Of a stretch of 15,425 nt of DNA, positions 1 through 6,282 are shown piece after piece. The notes under the pieces are model-generated. The model searched no databases. It was given only the letters and a program-made list of their open reading frames with translations, and was not told the origin of the DNA. Both the position numbers and the translations under genes were made by a program. How positions within the stretch are numbered: the first letter of the stretch is position 1; every line of letters begins with the position of its first letter. The DNA comes from an uncultured bacterium (lineage in GTDB: Bacteria > Actinomycetota > Coriobacteriia > Coriobacteriales > Coriobacteriaceae): NCBI GenBank assembly GCA_905216075.1, contig CAJMSO010000015.1, positions 1 through 15,425 of the forward strand. Direction: 5' to 3'.

Positions 1-1
1 G

Positions 2-238
2 AGCTCGACGGGCTCAACTGCCCAGCGTTTTGCCAAGCGCGTCGCCGCCGATATGGCGCAGCGCCGTGAGGAGCGCACCGCTCGCGAGGCCGAGGTTCGC
101 GCGCTCGAGGGTGTGGAAAAGGCCCAGCCCAAGAAAAAGAAGGGCACGGGCGTCACTCGCTCGCGTGTGACCAAGTCCGCCCAGGGCATTAAGGTCTCGA
201 TGCCGAGCAAGAAGAAAAAGCCCGCAAATAAAGCCTAG
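2..238 (+). CDS. C-terminal fragment of an unidentified protein with a basic tail
   Basis: Reading frame 2 is open from the left edge of the window to a TAG at 236-238, giving about 78 residues of a protein whose start lies outside. The visible part is helical and strongly charged (runs such as RREERTAREAEVRALEG). It is followed by a lysine-rich, low-complexity tail with two KKKK clusters and ends in PANKA. Such tails are often disordered and bind nucleic acid or membrane phospholipids, but no domain or motif is visible and I do not recognise the family. Codon use is like that of the neighbours. An inverted repeat just after the stop fits the end of a transcription unit. It is confidently coding, because the frame is open and the composition is typical of this genome, but its function is unknown. 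Confidence 0.6.
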   Translation, partial: SSTGSTAQRFAKRVAADMAQRREERTAREAEVRALEGVEKAQPKKKKGTGVTRSRVTKSAQGIKVSMPSKKKKPANKA

Positions 239-250
239 CTTCAGCCGCCC

Positions 251-295
251 GGGGGGATGATTTTCTAATCCCCGTCCCAGAAAAATCATCCCTCC
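251..295. terminator. Inverted repeat after the first gene, probable terminator or dispersed repeat
   Basis: GGGATGATTTT at 254-264 is exactly complementary to AAAATCATCCC at 282-292, with a 17-base C-rich loop. The arms extend a few more bases with one bulge. It begins 15 bases after the stop of the upstream gene. No T-run follows on either strand, so it is not a textbook intrinsic terminator. It could instead be a bidirectional mRNA 3' stabiliser or a copy of a small intergenic repeat family. Confidence 0.5.
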
Positions 296-352
296 ACAAA
301 GACTACCCTGGCGATGTTGAATTGGTGCCTTGCTCCTGTGGGGGCGTGGCGA

Positions 353-361
353 TGTTATGCT
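353..361 (+). promoter_or_regulatory. Possible extended -10 promoter of the zinc-ribbon gene
   Basis: TGTTATGCT at 353-361 fits an extended -10 element (TG-N-TATGCT) about 40 bases before the GTG start at 402. The best upstream match to a -35 box (TTGCTC at 330-335) is spaced too far away at 20 bases, so this would depend on the extended -10. The TG-N pattern matches the better-supported promoters near 1600 and 13240. Confidence 0.35.
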
Positions 362-401
362 CTAACCTCGACTGTATGAATTGCTCCGAAAAGAGGAAGC
401 C

Positions 402-1556
402 GTGATCTGCCCGCATTGCCTTAAGACTATAGAAGACGGCGCCTCGTTCTGCCCCTACTGCAACGCATACGTTGGTCCAGGCGACGGTCCCGAGCATACC
501 GAGTTCGTGTTCTGCGATGGTTGCGGGGCACGCCTGTCCCCGCACGATCGCACCTGTCCCAAGTGCGGGCGCCCCGCCCCGGGCATCCTTTCTAAAGACG
601 CGGCCGCATCCGATCTGGCGGCAGGCCGCACGGCTGGCTTTCCGCGCTTGACGCAGGAGCAGATCGATACCGAGGTGCCCCATGCGCCGGCGTCTGCCGC
701 CGCGGTGCTCTCGGACGCCGCCGATCCCAACGAGACCTGCGTGCTGCCTGCCTTCGATAAGGACTTTGGCATCCCCAAGGTCGATATCCCCACACCGGTG
801 TCCCTGCGCGATGATGTCCAGCCCAAAAAGCAAAAGGCCAAGCGCAAGGTCCATCCCGACGAGGATGCCTATCACAAGCACAAGCGCCATATCCCCAAAC
901 CGCTTATCGTCATCGCGGTGCTCGCCGCCGTGTGCGGTGGTGCGTATTGGTTTGTGACTGCCGATCCCATGGGCGTCATGCCCGGCTTCTACGACCAGTT
1001 TGGTCAGGCCGCCAAGACCACCTTCCCGTCGCGCCAAAAGGGCGAGGCCACCGAGAAAGAGTCCAAGCAAGAGGATGCGTCCGAGGTCGTTCAGGAGGAG
1101 ACCGTCTTAACCGACGACCAGCTCTACGCCAGGCTCGACGGCCTGTACCAGACCATCGTGTCGTACAGCGACGATGATCAGATCGGCGAGGTCATCGATT
1201 CGTTTAATAACGGCTATCTGCGTACGCCGCTCTCCACCCGCCAGGAGCTGTCGCAGAGCGCTTATGCCCTGCGCGATCAGATTAAAAAGACCCAGGATGA
1301 GCTCAATAACCTCAAGGTTCAGGACGACACCGTCTATGCGGAGGACATCGATCATCTAAAGCAGCTTGCCCAGTGGATGTACGAGCGTGTCGACGTGATC
1401 TGCCAGAGCTGGGATATCTCGCTGTCCATTCCCGACGGCGAGTCGCTGAGCGCCCGTCAGAGCGAGATCCTGGCGCCCATCGCACAAGGCGGCAACAGCG
1501 CGCTTAACCAGTACGACGCCAACGTGAGCGCATGGAGACCGCAGCAACGTTCGTAA
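402..1556 (+). CDS. Membrane-anchored double zinc-ribbon protein
   Basis: The product has 384 residues. Two zinc-ribbon modules open the protein: C3-x2-C6 with C17-x2-C20, then C38-x2-C41 with C52-x2-C55. A Pro/Ala-rich and then basic linker follows (about 58-164), with a single hydrophobic helix at about 167-186. The outer region is acidic and mainly helical (about 200-384), with no recognised domain. The zinc ribbons would be cytoplasmic and the C-terminal helical part outside. Proteins of this plan are common in Gram-positive bacteria and mostly uncharacterised; binding of a partner protein is a guess. I prefer GTG at 402 to TTG at 381, because AGAGGA at 392-397 sits just upstream and the protein then begins MICPHC, usual for zinc-ribbon proteins. 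It appears to be a single-gene unit, with its own promoter and 105 bases before the next gene. Confidence 0.85.
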   Translation: MICPHCLKTIEDGASFCPYCNAYVGPGDGPEHTEFVFCDGCGARLSPHDRTCPKCGRPAPGILSKDAAASDLAAGRTAGFPRLTQEQIDTEVPHAPASAAAVLSDAADPNETCVLPAFDKDFGIPKVDIPTPVSLRDDVQPKKQKAKRKVHPDEDAYHKHKRHIPKPLIVIAVLAAVCGGAYWFVTADPMGVMPGFYDQFGQAAKTTFPSRQKGEATEKESKQEDASEVVQEETVLTDDQLYARLDGLYQTIVSYSDDDQIGEVIDSFNNGYLRTPLSTRQELSQSAYALRDQIKKTQDELNNLKVQDDTVYAEDIDHLKQLAQWMYERVDVICQSWDISLSIPDGESLSARQSEILAPIAQGGNSALNQYDANVSAWRPQQRS

Positions 1557-1592
1557 TTTGTTGCCCTCCGGCGGCATAACCTGCGTGCGCAA

Positions 1593-1622
1593 TTGATGGA
1601 AGCCCGTGCTTATTGCTACAAT
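1593..1622 (+). promoter_or_regulatory. Probable promoter of the cyclophilin-TPR unit
   Basis: TTGATG (1593-1598) and TACAAT (1617-1622) are separated by 18 bases, and the -10 box carries an extended TG-C just upstream (TGCTACAAT). Transcription would start near 1629, giving a leader of about 33 bases before the ATG at 1662. Confidence 0.65.
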
Positions 1623-1661
1623 TTGACCAAATATGCTTTAAACGCACGAGGAAGGAACCAC

Positions 1662-2204
1662 ATGTTTGGTTTTAAGAAAGAGCTCTACACGCCCGAGTAT
1701 CAGCTTGCCGGCGATGAGTGCGCGGTGATCGAGACGTCGAAGGGCACCATCAAGGTCAAGTTTGACGGCGAGGGCGCTCCCATTCATGTCGCGAACTTCT
1801 GCGAGCTTTCCACGATGGGCTTCTATGATGGCCTTAAGTTCCATCGCTATGTGCCCGGTTTTGTGATCCAGGGCGGCGACCCCAATACCCGCGATATGTC
1901 CGGCGCCGATGTCGCCGCCGGTCTTGAGGGCCCCGACGGCATGCCCGGTACCGGCGGCCCCGGCTACTGCATCAAGGGCGAGTTCGCTACCAACCCGCGT
2001 AACAGCCACGTCGACGGCGCGCTTGCCATGGCGCGTTCCATGGATCCCGATTCCGCGGGTTCGCAGTTCTACTTCTGCCTGGGCGCCCAGCATAACCTCG
2101 ATTCCGGTTACACCGTCTTTGGTACCACGGTCGAGGGTCTCGATGTGATTTCGCAGCTGCGTGCCGGCGACGAGATCGTCCATGTCGAGATCGTTCACGA
2201 GTAA
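1662..2204 (+). CDS. Cyclophilin-type peptidyl-prolyl cis-trans isomerase
   Basis: The product has 180 residues and would catalyse cis-trans isomerisation of X-Pro bonds during protein folding. Cyclophilin signatures are clear: FHRYVPGFVIQGGDP at 60-74, including the expected catalytic arginine R62, and GSQFYFCLG at 133-141. There is no signal peptide or lipobox, so the enzyme should be cytoplasmic. Between QGGDPN and GPGY (about 77-98) it has a Gly/Asp-rich segment longer than in short bacterial homologues. The start at ATG 1662 is set by AGGAAGGA at 1649-1656. An in-frame ATG at 1593 lies inside the promoter and is not used. The TPR gene follows after 11 bases, so the two are probably co-transcribed. 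The family call is secure; the substrates are unknown. Confidence 0.93.
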   Translation: MFGFKKELYTPEYQLAGDECAVIETSKGTIKVKFDGEGAPIHVANFCELSTMGFYDGLKFHRYVPGFVIQGGDPNTRDMSGADVAAGLEGPDGMPGTGGPGYCIKGEFATNPRNSHVDGALAMARSMDPDSAGSQFYFCLGAQHNLDSGYTVFGTTVEGLDVISQLRAGDEIVHVEIVHE

Positions 2205-2215
2205 AGGGGACTTCC

Positions 2216-3511
2216 TTGAATAGCCAGCTGATCCAACAGGGCCGCGCCGCTTATCGCGCGGGTGATTATTCCGCTGCCGCCCAGATGCTCGGTGCGGCAA
2301 AGACCCCCAGCGAGATTATGGGCGAGGCCGACCATCTGCGCGGCAACGCCTTGATGCACCTGGGCATGTATGCCGAGGCCGCCGAGGCCTACGCCGCCGC
2401 CCTCAACGACGGTACCTATGGCAAGCGCGGCGCGCTGCTTACCAACCGCGGCAAGGCGCTTGCTGCCGTGGGTGACTATGTGACCGCAGCCCAGGCTTTC
2501 TCCGCTGCAACGCAGGATGCATCCTATGCCACGCCGTTTAAGGCCTATCTGGGTCTGGGCAACGCCCTGTTCCAGTCGGGCGATTATGCCAACGCCGGTA
2601 CTGCCTTCCGTCAGGCCGCCATCGATGGTGCCAACCCGGCTCCCGCCGCCGCCCTTGGCGATCTTGGCCGCTGCTTCATTAAGCTCGGCCGTCCGGCAGA
2701 CGCCGTAGAGACCTACCGCACGGCCATTGACTTTGCCGGTCCGCGCGATGACACGCGTGCGCTTAACGCCGGCATGGGCCAGGCGCTCTCTGCCGCCGGT
2801 CGTCCCTCTGACGCGCTCGATGCCTTTAACGCCGCCACCGCCGACGGTATCTACCAGCTCACGCCCGAGCAGGCCGACGAGCTTGCCCGCGTGCACGATT
2901 CCCTCGCTGCTCTTTCGGCCCAGACGGCCATGGCCACGGCGCCGGCTCCCGCGATGGATGCTCCCGCCGTCGACCCGCTCGACCCCACGGGTGCTACCGG
3001 TCAATTTATGCCCGACCCCTCGGACACCGGCTTCTTCACCCTGTCCGAGTCCGAGATGGTTCAGCAGGACCGCAAGGAGGCCAAGGTCCGTCGTCGCCAT
3101 CGCCACACGGGTCTCAAAGTCTTCATCGTGCTGCTTCTGCTCATCTTGATTGCTGCGGGCGGTCTGGGCTTTGCCTACACGCGCGGCCTGGGCTTTCCCT
3201 CGCAGGAGTCTGTTGTCACCGACCTGTTCCAGGCTGCTGGTGACGGCGATACCGCCAAGGCCGAGTCCTGCCTGGCCTCCAGCCTGTCCGAGGACGCCAA
3301 GTCGATGATCATCTCCTCGATTCCGCAGGGCGCCACCGTCTCCATTGAGGGCATGGACCAGTCTATGACCGAGACCACCGCCAAGGTCAAGGCGTCGCTG
3401 TCCAAGGGCGGCGAGCAGGAGTACACCGTCAAGTTCGTGCGCTCCGACAACCATATCGGTTGGGCCGTCTCCTCGCTCGACATCGATCTCTCGGCTGCTG
3501 ACAACCAGTAG
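2216..3511 (+). CDS. TPR-repeat protein with a membrane anchor and outer domain
   Basis: The product has 431 residues. Residues 1-235 are a run of about six tetratricopeptide-like helical pairs (recurring patterns such as GRAAYRAGDYSAAAQ, GNALFQSGDYANAGTAF and GQALSAAGRPSDALDAF). A Pro/Ala/Asp-rich linker and a basic RRRHRH patch come next, then one hydrophobic helix at about 300-321. The outer domain of about 110 residues contains DLFQAAGDGDTAKAESCL, which resembles the small DUF4878-like domains of exported proteins (tentative). The TPR part would be cytoplasmic and would scaffold partner proteins. The TTG start at 2216 is chosen because AAAGGGGA (2203-2210) lies 5 bases upstream and no better start is available. 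It follows the cyclophilin gene closely, and a hairpin follows its stop. Specific function unknown. Confidence 0.85.
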   Translation: MNSQLIQQGRAAYRAGDYSAAAQMLGAAKTPSEIMGEADHLRGNALMHLGMYAEAAEAYAAALNDGTYGKRGALLTNRGKALAAVGDYVTAAQAFSAATQDASYATPFKAYLGLGNALFQSGDYANAGTAFRQAAIDGANPAPAAALGDLGRCFIKLGRPADAVETYRTAIDFAGPRDDTRALNAGMGQALSAAGRPSDALDAFNAATADGIYQLTPEQADELARVHDSLAALSAQTAMATAPAPAMDAPAVDPLDPTGATGQFMPDPSDTGFFTLSESEMVQQDRKEAKVRRRHRHTGLKVFIVLLLLILIAAGGLGFAYTRGLGFPSQESVVTDLFQAAGDGDTAKAESCLASSLSEDAKSMIISSIPQGATVSIEGMDQSMTETTAKVKASLSKGGEQEYTVKFVRSDNHIGWAVSSLDIDLSAADNQ

Positions 3512-3533
3512 TGACCTTATGGGATTTAGCTTT

Positions 3534-3566
3534 GCCCGGCGCTTCACCGCAAGTGAGGTGCCGGGC
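3534..3566 (+). terminator. GC-rich hairpin after the TPR gene
   Basis: GCCCGGC (3534-3540) pairs with GCCGGGC (3560-3566). The inner bases continue the stem, with TCAC pairing GTGA and G-U pairs between, giving about 14 pairs around a CGCAA loop. It lies 22 bases after the TPR stop and just before the mreB promoter region. There is no proper T-run, so it is either a weak or factor-assisted terminator or an mRNA 3' stabiliser. Confidence 0.5.
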
Positions 3567-3571
3567 TTGCG

Positions 3572-3588
3572 CTAGTATCATGAACTAG
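3572..3588. promoter_or_regulatory. Putative mreB promoter -10 region within a small inverted repeat
   Basis: TATCAT (3576-3581) matches the -10 consensus at five of six positions, 45 bases before the mreB start. It lies inside an inverted repeat, CTAGT (3572-3576) and ACTAG (3584-3588), with a 7-base spacer. No convincing -35 box is spaced correctly upstream, since that space is occupied by the GC hairpin. The arrangement could be an operator overlapping a promoter, but this is inferred from position only. Confidence 0.35.
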
Positions 3589-3626
3589 TAGTTTTCCAGC
3601 AATCATCCAACACATCAGGAGTTGCG

Positions 3627-4670
3627 TTGTTTTCTTTGATGGATATGTTTTTCGGTAGCTATGCGGGCGATCTTGCCATCGACCTCGGCACCGCCAACAC
3701 GCTTGTCTCCGTGCGCGGCAAGGGCATCGTCATTCGCGAGCCCTCCGTTGTCGCCATCGACAAGAACGATGAGCGCATCCTGGCTGTCGGTATCGAGGCA
3801 AAGCGCATGCTCGGCCGTACGCCCGGCAACATCGTGGCCGTTCGTCCCCTGAAGGACGGCGTCATCGCCGACTTCGATGTTACCGAGGCCATGCTTCGCT
3901 ACTTTATCGACAAGGCTTCCGAGAAGCGCTATCCGTGGACCCCGCGTCCGCGCGTCGTCGTCTGCGTCCCCTCCGGCGTCACGTCGGTCGAGAAGCGCGC
4001 TGTTTTTGAGGCTACGATTCAGGCCGGTGCCCGCCAGGCATACCTGATCGAGGAGCCCATGGCTGCTGCCATCGGCGCCGACTTGCCTGTCGAGGAGCCC
4101 ACCGGCTCCATGGTCATCGATATCGGTGGCGGTACCACCGAGGTCGCCGTTATCGCCATGGGCGGTATCGTCGTGTCGCAGTCCATCCGCATTGCCGGTG
4201 ACGAGTTTGATCAGGCCATCCTTACCCACGTTCGCGATGCCTATAACCTGGCTATCGGCGAGCGCACGGCCGAGGACATCAAGATCAAAGTCGGTTCTGC
4301 CGTGCCGCTCAAGGACGAGCTCGACGTCGAGGTCAACGGCCGCGACGTGATCACGGGCCTGCCCAAGACCGTGCGCATCGAGAGCGAGGAGATTCGTCGC
4401 GCGCTCAATAAGCCGCTCGACGAGATGGCCAAGGCCGTCAAGGACGCCCTCGACGCCACGCCGCCCGATCTTGCCTCGGATCTTATGTACTACGGCATCC
4501 TGTTGACCGGCGGCGGTGCGCTGCTGCGCGGCCTCGACGTGCGTCTGCGCGACGAGACCGGCGTTTCGGTCAACGTCAGCCCTACGGCGCTCGACAACGT
4601 CGTCAACGGCTGCGCCCGCGTGCTCGAGGCCAACGCGTTTGACGGTGGCTTCGTCCAGACCAATGCTTAA
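3627..4670 (+). CDS. mreB: MreB, actin-like rod-shape protein
   Basis: The product has 347 residues, normal for MreB. It polymerises with ATP into membrane-associated filaments that orient the peptidoglycan elongation machinery. All actin-fold nucleotide motifs are visible: phosphate 1 DLGTANT (19-25), EEPMAAAIG, phosphate 2 IDIGGGTTE (164-172), and the adenosine motif LTGGGALLRG beginning near 293. The short hydrophobic N-terminus (MFSLMDMFFG) fits the membrane-binding end seen in the family. TTG at 3627 is the preferred start because AGGAG (3617-3621) lies 5 bases upstream; the in-frame ATG at 3639 would be 17 bases away. It is the first gene of the elongation operon, and mreC follows after 21 bases. 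The identity is certain. Confidence 0.97.
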   Translation: MFSLMDMFFGSYAGDLAIDLGTANTLVSVRGKGIVIREPSVVAIDKNDERILAVGIEAKRMLGRTPGNIVAVRPLKDGVIADFDVTEAMLRYFIDKASEKRYPWTPRPRVVVCVPSGVTSVEKRAVFEATIQAGARQAYLIEEPMAAAIGADLPVEEPTGSMVIDIGGGTTEVAVIAMGGIVVSQSIRIAGDEFDQAILTHVRDAYNLAIGERTAEDIKIKVGSAVPLKDELDVEVNGRDVITGLPKTVRIESEEIRRALNKPLDEMAKAVKDALDATPPDLASDLMYYGILLTGGGALLRGLDVRLRDETGVSVNVSPTALDNVVNGCARVLEANAFDGGFVQTNA

Positions 4671-4691
4671 TTACCAAAAGGTGGATTCCAT

Positions 4692-5690
4692 TTGGCACGA
4701 TCTTCGGGTTTCTCTTCAAATCTGAATACCAAGCGACAATCAACGGGTATGCGCCCGTTGATTGTTTTCAGCGTAATTTCGGTGCTGTTGCTTACGTTTT
4801 ACATTCGCGAGGGTGAGGCGGGACCGATTCATGCCGTGCGTTCTGGCGTGACGACGATTACCTCGCCGGTGCGCTTTGTGGGTTCGGCTGTGGCGGCTCC
4901 CTTCAATGCCATCGGCAACGTGTTCTCTAACCTTACGGCGTCGCAGGACACGCTCGACGAGCTTAAGAAGCAAAACGAGGTCCTGACGTCAAAGGTTGCC
5001 GAGCTCTCCGAGGCTCAAAAGACCGCCGAGCGACTCGAGAGCCTGGTCGGTCTTCAGTCGACCTACAACCTCAAGTCCACCGCGGCTCGCATTGTCGGCG
5101 CGTCGGGCGATGCCTGGACCTCGACCGTTACCATCGACAAAGGCTCTGCCGACGGTCTTACCATCAACATGCCCGTGACGAGTTCTGCCGGTGTCATCGG
5201 TCAGATTATCGAGGTTTCGGCCAAGACCTCCACCGTCCGCCTGATTAGCGATGAGAACTCGGGCGTGTCCGCCATGGTGCAGGATACGCGTGCTCAGGGC
5301 ATGCTGCAGGGGCAGCCCGACGGTACCCTGCGCCTGGAGCACGTGAGTGTCGACTCCGACGTGAAGGTGGGCGATATCATCGTGACCTCGGGCATCGGCG
5401 GCGTATTCCCCAAGGGCCTGCCGCTCGGTACGGTCTCGTCGGTGGAGAAGTCTGCCAACGATGTGTACTACACCATCGTCGTGCGCGCTCAGACAACGGC
5501 CGAAAACAACGAGGAAGTGCTGGTCATTACGTCGCTGACCGATGAGCAGTCGGCTTCGGACGAGGATGTGAGCAGCGCCAACAGTACGCCGCAGGGCACC
5601 TCGCGCGATGCGGCCACCAAGTCCAAAGATGAAAGCTCGGATGAAAACTCCGATGCGTCCGACACGACTGACTCGGGCTCGAGCGAATAG
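4692..5690 (+). CDS. mreC: MreC, rod-shape scaffold protein
   Basis: The product has 332 residues. A short cytoplasmic start is followed by one transmembrane helix (about 22-38), then a coiled coil (about 83-121, DTLDELKKQNEVLTSKVAEL). The two-lobed beta domain typical of MreC follows, with GLTINMPVTSSAGVIGQI and GDIIVTSGIGGVFPKGLPLG patterns. MreC sits outside the membrane and links MreB/MreD to PBP2, which it activates. The last 50 residues (about 283-332) form a Ser/Asp/Glu-rich disordered tail not needed by the family core. TTG at 4692 is preferred because AAGGTGG lies 7 bases upstream; the in-frame ATG at 4749 would cut into the membrane helix. mreD begins 12 bases after its stop. Confidence 0.95.
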   Translation: MARSSGFSSNLNTKRQSTGMRPLIVFSVISVLLLTFYIREGEAGPIHAVRSGVTTITSPVRFVGSAVAAPFNAIGNVFSNLTASQDTLDELKKQNEVLTSKVAELSEAQKTAERLESLVGLQSTYNLKSTAARIVGASGDAWTSTVTIDKGSADGLTINMPVTSSAGVIGQIIEVSAKTSTVRLISDENSGVSAMVQDTRAQGMLQGQPDGTLRLEHVSVDSDVKVGDIIVTSGIGGVFPKGLPLGTVSSVEKSANDVYYTIVVRAQTTAENNEEVLVITSLTDEQSASDEDVSSANSTPQGTSRDAATKSKDESSDENSDASDTTDSGSSE

Positions 5691-5702
5691 GGAGGCATGT
5701 CC

Positions 5703-6269
5703 ATGGATCTACACGAACAGGGGACTGGCTCCCGCACTTTTGCGATTGCCGCCATTGTCTGCGTCCTACTGCAGGCGGGCTTGGCGCCGCAGATCTCCAT
5801 CGCGGGCGGTCGCGTCAACTTTATGATTATCCTGGTGTGCCTGAGTGTGTTTTCGGGCGATCCCACGCGGGCCGTCATCTGCGGTTTTTGCAGTGGCCTG
5901 TTCTACGACCTGTCGGCAGCCGTGCCGGTGGGCGGGATGTCGCTGTTGCTGACAGTGGGCAGCTTTGCCCTGACACACAGTGCCGCCGGTCAGACGGGCG
6001 GCACCCCGAGCGCTCGCGGCATCACGGTGGGCGCCTTTGCGCTTGCCATTAACGTGATCTACAGCATTATCTTGCTGTTTATGGGACTGGAATCGAGTTT
6101 TGTCGTGGCGATCTTTGGACACGCCCTGCCGTCCTCGATTCTGACCGGTCTGGTCGCCGTTCCGTTTTTGATGTCCGGCGTCGCGCCGCAGTCTGGCTAT
6201 GGGTTCTCCGCGCGCGGTGGGCGTCAGACGGGTATGCGCTTTAAGCCCAAGACCCGTAAGCTCAAATAG
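5703..6269 (+). CDS. mreD: MreD, rod-shape membrane protein
   Basis: The product has 188 residues, mostly hydrophobic, with about five transmembrane helices and a basic cytoplasmic tail (FKPKTRKLK). The segment GFCSGLFYDLSAAVPVGG carries the conserved G..G...D......G pattern of MreD. It partners MreC and is required for the elongation complex in rod-shaped bacteria; its exact biochemical role is not settled. ATG at 5703 is chosen over ATG at 5697 because GGAGG (5691-5695) is 7 bases from the former and only 1 base from the latter. It lies between mreC and the PBP2 gene, as expected. Confidence 0.93.
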   Translation: MDLHEQGTGSRTFAIAAIVCVLLQAGLAPQISIAGGRVNFMIILVCLSVFSGDPTRAVICGFCSGLFYDLSAAVPVGGMSLLLTVGSFALTHSAAGQTGGTPSARGITVGAFALAINVIYSIILLFMGLESSFVVAIFGHALPSSILTGLVAVPFLMSGVAPQSGYGFSARGGRQTGMRFKPKTRKLK

Positions 6270-6282
6270 GGGAGGTCTGTAG

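Noticed and set aside
376..405. ATG at 376 as the start of a leader peptide before the zinc-ribbon gene
   Set aside because: The frame ends after nine codons, has no clear ribosome binding site and no regulatory-looking residues or paired hairpins.
303..1070. Long reverse-strand open frame opposite the zinc-ribbon gene
   Set aside because: It is antisense to a gene with clear protein motifs, has low-complexity Gly/Arg/His composition typical of GC-rich shadow frames, and lacks a recognisable family.
2195..3547. 450-residue reverse-strand frame opposite the TPR gene
   Set aside because: The + strand frame has TPR periodicity, a membrane helix and a good ribosome binding site. The antisense product is a Gly/Arg-rich artefact of codon bias.
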